A stretch of 64,000 nucleotides of DNA, taken from Chytriomyces cf. hyalinus JEL632 (lineage: Eukaryota > Chytridiomycota > Chytridiomycetes > Chytridiales > Chytriomycetaceae). Every line of letters begins with the position of its first letter. The stretch's first letter is position 1. Below, one piece after another: positions 56,677-64,000 of this stretch. Position numbers and translations under genes: made by a program. The DNA lies in the NCBI GenBank assembly GCA_025435555.1, contig JAIWWG010000044.1:1-64000 (forward strand), given 5' to 3'. The notes below the pieces were generated by a model. It searched no databases and was not told where the DNA came from. It saw only the letters and a list, made by a program, of their open reading frames with translations.

Positions 56677-57192
56677 ATGCATTTCCTTTTACTTTACGGT
56701 TTAACTTCAAGCATCCACAATGTTGCTGGTTTCACCCAGTGTAGGTTGGAGTGTGTCACAACAGTAGCGTCTGTCCTCTTTGAACTATATTTGTTCTTAT
56801 TTACGCATCTGCTACAAAGCGACCTTATCGAAAGGACATGTAAGATATGGTTGACGCTCGTTCTATTTTCACAAGCAAGCCGTGAATTCCTGTTTGCTGG
56901 TGATATAACCAGCGACAGAATTCTAACCGTGTATGGGCCCGGCGAGCTTGATCGCCTTGTCAAAGAGGCGAAACGCAGGTTCCAAGCAAATCGTGGACAC
57001 CTTTCAGCTCAATACTAGAAGCATACTCGTCTCCCCATACTCCTGCGCAGCGAGTGCAACCAGTGCAACTTTGATGAGGAAGAGTGGATCCCAGTTCTCA
57101 GCGACATGGAGTTGTTTGATCTTATGCCTGAAGGTGAAGACTGGATGGACACGACACGAAGCACTTTGAGTGAGAAGAAACGAAATATGTAA
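56677..57192 (+). CDS. Unrecognised small gene, divergent from WDR59
   Basis: An exon ending at 56839 (start uncertain; open from about 56677) joins over a 36-nt GT-AG intron to 56876-56979. A 71-nt intron then leads to 57051-57192. The joined protein has LLQSDLIERTSSREFLFAG, DITSDRILTVYGPGELDRLV and, after a CNQC pair, an acidic C-terminus (DEEEWIPVLSDMELFDLMPE). No family recognised. The frame stays open over both junctions. The start lies within tens of bases of the WDR59 start, so the two would share a promoter. Confidence 0.4.
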
Positions 57193-58270
57193 CCAATCAA
57201 TGAACAATGTTAGTCACCGTTTCACAAGACACGTTGTTTACGCTGGTATTCACAGGACACCATGCTTATTTCCTTTGATTATCGTTCAGTGTGGTTCGGG
57301 TATTGCATGCTGACACCCCACACCCCCTCCCCCACGTCGAGATTTTGACGATGGCGTTCGTCCAACGCAGAGCAGTTTGCGATACAACCTTCGAGCAACT
57401 TGCAAACCTCGATCAGCGCACGCATAAGCAAGCTAATTAGGCGTACGGAACTGTTTTATCCGAATTACCTGTCTGGCGAAATCATGTGCCGCGGTTAAAA
57501 AGTACTGTTCAAGCCCTCAAACTCAATTGGCAAACTCGAACCACACCGACCTAATTATTGTCTGGATATTGTCTGGACAGCTTCTCTTGTCTTCCTGGTT
57601 GGTGCGTAGCGGCTGTCACGCCAATTGCACTGAAAAGGGAACTTGTTACCATGCGCGTTTTGAAAAAGAATAAAACCGACAATCACGACGCCGGAATGCC
57701 GGCCTCTTTCATGGAATGGTTGCGTGAAAATGAGCTGCTCGGAAGTCGTTGCTGCAACGAACACAACACGTTCATTTGTTTGGATGCTTGATACGTACGA
57801 GAAGTTGAAAAGTACTGAAACTGAGGAAATGTGACAGTCGGAGCGTGCTTCATGTTGGTGTTGTTTGGATTGCAGGTAATCGTGATTTCAAATGCCCATT
57901 TTACTTTTATTGGCTGGTGTCTTGTCTCCTTTCCAAGACTCAATCCAACGTGTGGTGGCTGGGATGCTTGTAGACAGCAACTCCTGTTGAACGATGCAGC
58001 AGCACTGATTCAGAGGAGAGAATAACAGTAATGACGGACTGTGGCTGAACAGTCGCAATGGTTGAATTTGAACTTAGCACTGATGGGCAGATGCCAGCCT
58101 TGAGAGAAGATGACGAAGAGTAAGTTCATGCCTCAGCTGGCATGCCTTCCCTCCTTAAGAATACTCCCTGCGAGAAACGCAAGTTGCTTCTGCACCGTTT
58201 CAACCATTCTGGACACGAATCTTGCGATGGAGTAGTTGCGTGTTTTGATCAAGTGGAGATTGATGTAAAA
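57193..58270. other. Intergenic region upstream of the C2/MUN gene
   Basis: About 1.1 kb with short open frames only. At 58059-58121 a short frame MVEFELSTDGQMPALREDDE ends at a good GTAAGT donor. No acceptor that keeps frame with the next gene was found, so its status is open. Confidence 0.4.
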
Positions 58271-61200
58271 ATGAGCACCAACAACGCCAGCTCGCCAGCA
58301 CCGCCAATGCCCATGGCACGCACAAGGACAAACCCAAATCGGAACAACGTAGGGCGGCAAGGGCTTCCGTCTTCGCAGGTATCCTCGCAACCGCATTCTC
58401 CAACGCAGACACAAGATCCCTCGCAAGCATCACCACCGATCCCAAAACATCGCGCAACCGTGGGCCGCAGTGCCGGCGTCTCTCGAGATTCAATGCTTGC
58501 ATTCGATGACATGCTGAGGGACCTTGAGAACATCAACTCAACTAACGAATTTGACACCAATTCAAACACAAACAACACTGATGCCAATAACGCGAGTATG
58601 CCGCACTCTCCACGCTCACATTCGATTCGTTCTCCATCACTGAGATCCAATAACAGCAGTAGCAACGCCATCAACAGCACTTACTCTGCGAATAACAACA
58701 CCTCCAACACCTCCAACAACGCCAACACTTTCCATTCAATGCTCAGGGACCTCGAGTCTGTGGGTTCCATGTCATCAACCATATCCAACACAGCGAGCAA
58801 CGCTGGCAGACCACTCCCAACCTCAGTCGCAAACATTGCTTCCACCATCTCCATCGGAAACCAGATCGTAAAAGGCGAGCGCGAGCGCAGGGAAATGGAC
58901 AGACTTGCAAAAGAGCGAGCTGCGAAAGCCCAACTGGCTCTTGAAAAGGAAGCGTTTCTTAAAAAGGAGATGGACGAGCGTGCAGAGAAGGATGCGTTAA
59001 GGCGGCGAGAAGATGAAACGCGAAGGCTCGAAAGTGACAGATTGCGCAGGGCAAAGTTGCGAAGAGATACGGAATTGAAGGATTCGGACGCCCGAAACCA
59101 GGCCCTTGCAGCTCGAATGACTGTCGGCGGGCTTGCATTTGCGACTGCATTGAGAGCAGTGAATGGGCCCAGTGCAGATGAGCAGGTATGGATTGCTTGT
59201 ATGTACATATACGAGCCTAATGTAACTGTGAGCAGATAATTGTTCCGGATTACATTGACGCTGTCATCCGGACATTGGTAGTCGACAAAACAATTGCGCC
59301 AATGCCAGAAGATTTTGCGTCCTACGACGGCTTTTCGCTCTGGCAAAGCCACATCAACAAACCTTTACAAGAAGTCCTGGCCGATTTCCTGCACTCTCAA
59401 TTTGTACAACCGGTGTCTCCCAACACGCTCCCGATTCCTGTCGACATTTTCTTCAAAGTAGTTGAAGCCAAAAGCTTGATTGCAAAAGAAGGACGCAGTC
59501 GCGATGCGTATTGCCGTATCGAATTCGGAGCCATTCCACAGCCTGATTATCCGCCAAAAACTGGAGTCGAAATCTTCATGACGGAAACAATGCAGGGAAC
59601 AGTGAACCCAGTGTGGAATCAGCACGTGGATGTCGCATCGCAGGAGCTGACTGATTCAATCATTGTGTCTGTGTGGGACCGCAGGAAGGATGACTTTCTC
59701 GGTCGCGTTGTCATGTCTGTGAAAGACATTGTGACTTCTTGCGGCGCGTCTGGCAGTGACGGTTTCGTGAGTCGGTGGCACAAGTTACAGCCACGCGGTG
59801 CAAGTGTTAAAAACAAGGACAAGTATATCGGCGGTGATTTGTTGATTGAAATGTCCATTGACATGGAAAAAGTGAGTCGAAAAGAACAAAGGAAAGTTGG
59901 TTGTCGCCGAATCTCTGACATCTCGACACCAACTTTAGACTCCATTACCAGACGAATTGCACGCGGATCCCATCGCCCAACTCGAATCTCAGCTTGTCTC
60001 TTGCAAAATCAATTTCAAAGCATTGTACATCACATTGCTTCGAGCCTGTCTCATCCTGGATATCAATTCATCACCGCCACCTGCAACACAGCCCATGAAC
60101 GCACAGGCTGCGTACGAATTAATTCATTTGCTGAGTCCTGAATCGATTGCAACACTCAAATTCTGGGAACGGAAATGGTTGATTCGCGAAAGTTTCAGAA
60201 CGCTGACATACCTGGATTTGGTTTTCCAGAAATATAAGCTTTACGAAGTGCCTGTGTGGGCTCTTTTGAATGCTTACGAAGAGCTGTACGGAAGTATGAA
60301 AAGAAACCCAACTTGGCTGAATGACTATGAGGTGTGAGATGTGGTCCGAAATCTTTTCGCCGAAATTCTGACACAAAAAGCACACCTTAGAAACCCATCC
60401 TCGTGGATACGCTTGAAGAAATGCATGCTCACTACAAGATTCAAGTCTCCAACTACCGCGAATACTACCCCAAAAACAAACCTGACGAAGCACTCGAAAG
60501 CACAATCCTCCTCCTCCGCATGATCTTTAAAAGCCCCGTATACCGCCAAGCGCATCCAAACTTGCCCACCAGTTTCCGCACCGAAATCAAAAGTGTCATG
60601 CTACAGGCCGTGCAAGGTCGTTTCAAAAAACTCCAAGAACATTCAGCGCCTTTCGATGAACATGACACTGAAGCTGTGATTGACGGACTGATTGGGTTGT
60701 GTGATTTGCTTGTGGCCGAGTTGATTGCGGATTACAAGTATTATCGCAAGAGTTTTGAGATTGAGTTGGATATTGTGCGCATGAATGCTGAGGTGTATCT
60801 TGAAAAGTTTGTTGGCGTTTTGAGTGCGCAGTTTGAAGGTGGGACTGGGTTGCTGACTGGGGATGATGTGGTGCAGAAGGCGAGTCGCAGCATGTTTGCG
60901 CTGTACAAGAAGCTCAAAAGTTTCGATGCAAAGTACTGCAAAGTTTGTCCAAGGTGAATGTCTCATTCTTTGTTCTGCTGTTGAAAACTCACCCACGATT
61001 TGCAATTTAGTATCAAAAAGAGCCTACACTATGCGAAATTCAGGGTCGAAGATTGGTTCGCACCGTTCGTTTCGAAATGGCTTGAACACTTGACAACTCT
61101 CACCGTCGAATGGGTGACAAACGCTGTAAAAGCGGACAAGTTTGAAGCCATGGAAAGCGACACAACCGCCGAAGATTCACTGCAACACTCGTCCTCAATT

Positions 61201-63031
61201 ACGGATCTATTTCAAGCCGTGTACAGCAATCTTGACAACATCATGGACTTGAAGTGGAGCAACGAAGTGCAACAGGCCGGGTTTATTCAAAAGTTTGGAA
61301 AGGTGGGGAGGTCTCTTTTTCGAAAGAAGTTGTCTGCTTTTTATTAATTTTCATCTGTTTTTTTTTTTTTTCTTTTTTTTTGTTGGTTTAGACTGTCTCG
61401 CGCGCGATTGAAAACTATTGCGACGTCGTCGGTACTGACGATGCGGACGGCGCAGATGCAAAAGGAGCTACATTTTCCAATTTCATCATGTCTGTGCGAA
61501 TGCAGAAAGAAGAAAGCGGTCCAGCAGATATTACAAACGAGGTGAGTTGTCAGCTCTGGTCGAAATCTTTGATATTGATCGAATTACTCTGTGGATGCAA
61601 ACGACAACACAGTCTTGTGTGAAGTTGTGCAATCTAGAATACGCCCGAATGAAACTGGACGAGATGCACTCCATGATGAACGTTTCAACTCTCGCAAAAA
61701 CGCAAGTAGACCACCGTGCAACAATGACACTTAACAAAAAAACGACACCCTCCGCGAAAGCCGCCAGTGCACTCGATGAGCAGGACAAGGTGAAAGGAGC
61801 CTTCAAAATCGAACTTGTGTACGCCGAAAACGTGAAACCTGTGACAAAGAATGGACTTGCAAATCCATTTATGGTTGTACGTATGCCCGAGGGAACTGTT
61901 GTCCCTGCTCAGGACCTGAGCGATTCTAGCGCAAGTACGAAAGCAAATACTTCTCCAAGCGTGCCCGTGATTTTGACAGGAAATGCTTGCGAATTGGTGC
62001 GAACGAGACCTGTTTTCGATACCATCAATCCGGTATGGGACGAAACTTTTTCGACGTTGCTGCCGCCAGTGTCGCACCTGGATGTGTTTCTATACTCAAA
62101 GAACTTGATTTCGAGCAACGAACTCTGCGGAAAAACTCTCATTGACTTGAGCGGACGGTTGTCCCGTCTCCGTCAAAAACTCGGCGACCATCACACACAC
62201 GACGTGTATATTGAGTTTGCGCCGCAGGGACGTGGGCTTGTGCGCATGACGCTGGAAGGGGAGCAGGAGGATGTGGACTACTGGTTCCGAAAGTCGCGCG
62301 AACGGCTCAAGCGTACGCAGAACGATCTGCTACGGGCGCTGACTACACGCGTCAGCCCGTATCTCAGAGAGACGATTGTCAGAGTGATTAAAGAGCACGA
62401 GTCTGTTGCCCTTAACCGGGGTTTCTTGCAAACTGCGCTGGGAACGGGATCCGTGCAGTACTCGAACCAGACAGCCGCTGGCGTCGCAATCGACAAGCCT
62501 GTCACTCCCGCTGAGGCCGACTCTGCCATGAGTCCAGTCACTGAATATCTCAACAAGAATTTGGAGCTGCTATGCGCAAATTTGAGTCCGTCTATGGCAC
62601 ACGAAGTCATCAAGAGACTTTGGGAAGAAGTCTTGCTGGATGTGGAGTATGTCTTGATTCCGCCCTTGTTTGGCCAGATTGAGAGTTCAAGGCGATACCT
62701 GAACAAGCGACAAGTTAGCATGTGTGGATGGGCGCTAAGCGTGTTGCGCTCCTTTTTTCACGCGGATGGGGAAGCCTTGGGTCTTGCATACAAGATTTTA
62801 GACAGCCGAAAGTATTTGGAGCTGACCACCCTCATGAGCGTGTATTTCAACGAGGTGCCCCGTATTAAGCGAGAGTACGAGTTGAGTACAAGTGTGAATG
62901 GACGGCCCAAGGAGATGTTGATGCGACTAGTTCGGTTGCGGGCCGAGAAGCAGGAGGAGTTGACGCCAGCTGAGCGTGACGGGTTGCGAAAGTGGGTTGA
63001 TGTTGAGTTGTCTCGACGGAAGGAGCGGTGA
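58271..63031 (+). CDS. C2/MUN-domain protein (Munc13 / fungal Ync13-like)
   Basis: Seven exons: 58271-59185, 59236-59871, 59939-60331, 60391-60953, 61011-61302, 61392-61541 and 61613-63031, giving 1455 residues. The N-terminus is Asn/Ser-rich and disordered, with two DDMLRDLE / HSMLRDLE repeats and a coiled coil (REMDRLAKERAAKAQLALEK). A first C2 domain (about residues 365-520) has DIFFKVVEAKSLIAKEGRS and NPVWNQH. An MHD1-like helical region includes GLCDLLVAELIADYKYYRKS. A second C2 domain has FKIELVYAENVKPVTKNGLA and NPVWDETF. A C-terminal MHD2-like helical part ends the protein. The order C2-MUN-C2 fits fungal Munc13-like proteins that tether or prime secretory vesicles and link exocytosis with endocytosis at the plasma membrane. 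Upstream Met 58142 is possible. Confidence 0.82.
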
Positions 63032-63195
63032 AGACGCACGCGACGCACGCGTACGATGAATGCTGTATGAGTTTACCAGTACTATTGTTTACAACTATTA
63101 TTCTTGAATGTCATGTTGAGTAAAGACCTGGCTGAGACCCCACGTGCGTATATTTACAGATTAAATAAAGTAGTTGACGCAAAGTAAAAGCACAA

Positions 63196-64000
63196 ATGGA
63201 CTCGCTCGCAGCTGCAGTTACAGACAACCTTGTGACGAGCGCAGGGACGCGGCTGATCCAAGCGACCCTTCCACCGCATGTGCAGCAGCGTATCGCATCC
63301 CGCCTTGCTCCGCCCCTCGAGAGCGTGAGCACACAGCTGGCCGACATTGATGCAGACATGCTTCCACCCATCGACTTTGACATTGTAATTCTTCTTTCTT
63401 TCACCTTTGATGCATTCATTGGGTTGCGAGTGGCGGGCCAGTGTCTTGACTGACATGTCCTCCCTCCATCAACACACACGCACAGCCCACGAACTACTCT
63501 CAAGCTCGTCTGCTACTGCAACACAAAGTGATGCGTCCATCTAGACTCGCTTTCCGCAAAGTCGTCTTCGATCTTGGCGCTTGGGTAAAGCGAGCTTGGC
63601 TGCATGTTTCACCCAAGTTTCACTTAACGTTTCATGCTTCTTTAAAAGGTCACATCCGATGCGACGCAGCAGTCAGCACTGGGAACAGTTGTCTTTACAG
63701 TCCTGACAGTTTTGCTGTTTCTTCTGTCTGCCGTCACGTACGCCGTCTTCTATGCTGCATACATGCCCAATGACATTACGAGGGTGCCAGCGTACCTTAC
63801 CTTCCAGGATCCAATGGCGTTCGCTGTGAATGGAATGAAGTTCCCAGAGGCTGTTGGTGCGTGTGGTTTGTCTTGGACTGTTGGTTGCGGCGAAATTTAA
63901 TCAAGCAAACCACATCCCTTTCTCTTTACAGTTGATTTCACGAGCAAGAACGTTCTTCCCGAGGTACAAATACATCAGCTTCGATATATACAGATCCATC
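63196..64000 (+). CDS. Seipin-like ER membrane protein, 3' end beyond window
   Basis: Exons 63196-63384, 63486-63584, 63649-63856 and 63932 to the window end. The N-terminal cytosolic part has an amphipathic, Leu/Ala-rich stretch. An internal basic segment (MRPSRLAFRKVVFDLGAW) follows, then a membrane helix (TVVFTVLTVLLFLLSAVTYA) directly followed by VFYAAYMPN and PAYLTFQDP. The FYxxYMP motif after the helix and the following beta-strand-rich start match seipin, the ER protein that organises lipid-droplet formation. The luminal domain and second membrane helix are outside the window, so the call is tentative. Confidence 0.55.

Overview
The window is nuclear DNA of a zoosporic (flagellated) fungus, most likely a chytrid. 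Genes are split by many short GT-AG introns, mostly 50-70 nt. Gene content is fungal: a double-homeodomain factor, an OPT transporter, a Munc13-like protein of the fungal type, SKP1 duplicates and Pro/Thr-rich secreted proteins. It also holds flagellum-linked genes: a radial spoke head protein, a TPPP/p25-alpha protein and a cyclic-nucleotide-gated channel. Exon structures were joined by hand from reading frame, splice consensus and paralogue comparison. Positions are base-exact where exon lists are given and approximate elsewhere. No tool was run, so family names rest on motif recognition.

Layout. 1-2.3 kb: 3' part of a multi-exon transposon-type gene (fungal Tnp2/CACTA-like). 2.3-3.26 kb: intergenic, with a dense cluster of CGGCCG palindromes. 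3.27-7.5 kb: three tandem paralogues encoding single-pass LRR receptor-like surface proteins. 7.7-12.7 kb: two homeobox genes (one single-domain, one with two homeodomains) on either side of a reverse-strand radial spoke head gene. 12.7-15.9 kb: AT-rich island with one unrecognised multi-exon gene. 15.9-17.9 kb: lectin-tyrosinase fusion. 18.2-23.6 kb: PP2A B''-type regulatory subunit and, divergent from it, TPPP. 23.8-25.4 kb: a small possibly mitochondrial protein and a SnoaL/NTF2-like protein. 25.6-27.6 kb: lipoate-protein ligase and COX16, 20 nt apart.

28.2-29.7 kb: secreted TPPA-repeat protein. 30.3-32.2 kb: eIF2 gamma. 32.6-35.3 kb: cyclic-nucleotide-gated channel, overlapping tail to tail with a GPI-type GH26-like hydrolase (35.2-37.1 kb). 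37.6-39.9 kb: OPT transporter. 40.6-43.2 kb: tandem SKP1 array, one intact and two broken copies. 44.2-45.0 kb: GPI-type cysteine-rich duplicated-domain protein. 45.4-47.9 kb: second, larger TPPA-repeat secreted protein. 48.2-50.0 kb: single-pass protein with Cys-rich ectodomain and cytosolic SH3 domain. 50.1-56.6 kb: WDR59/Mtc5-type GATOR2 subunit. 56.7-57.2 kb: unrecognised gene. 58.3-63.0 kb: C2/MUN-domain (Munc13/Ync13-like) protein. 63.2 kb to the end: seipin-like gene, cut by the window edge.

Themes: sensing and cell surface (LRR array, SH3 receptor-like protein, GPI proteins, repeat proteins, CNG channel), flagellar function (RSPH, TPPP), secretion (Munc13-like), TOR and translation control (WDR59, eIF2 gamma, PP2A B''), and mitochondrial lipoylation and oxidase assembly. 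Four gene pairs are divergent over short intergenic regions (about 35-385 bp). The strongest candidates for something undescribed are the tandem LRR receptor-like family, the TM-SH3 receptor-like protein and the lectin-tyrosinase fusion.
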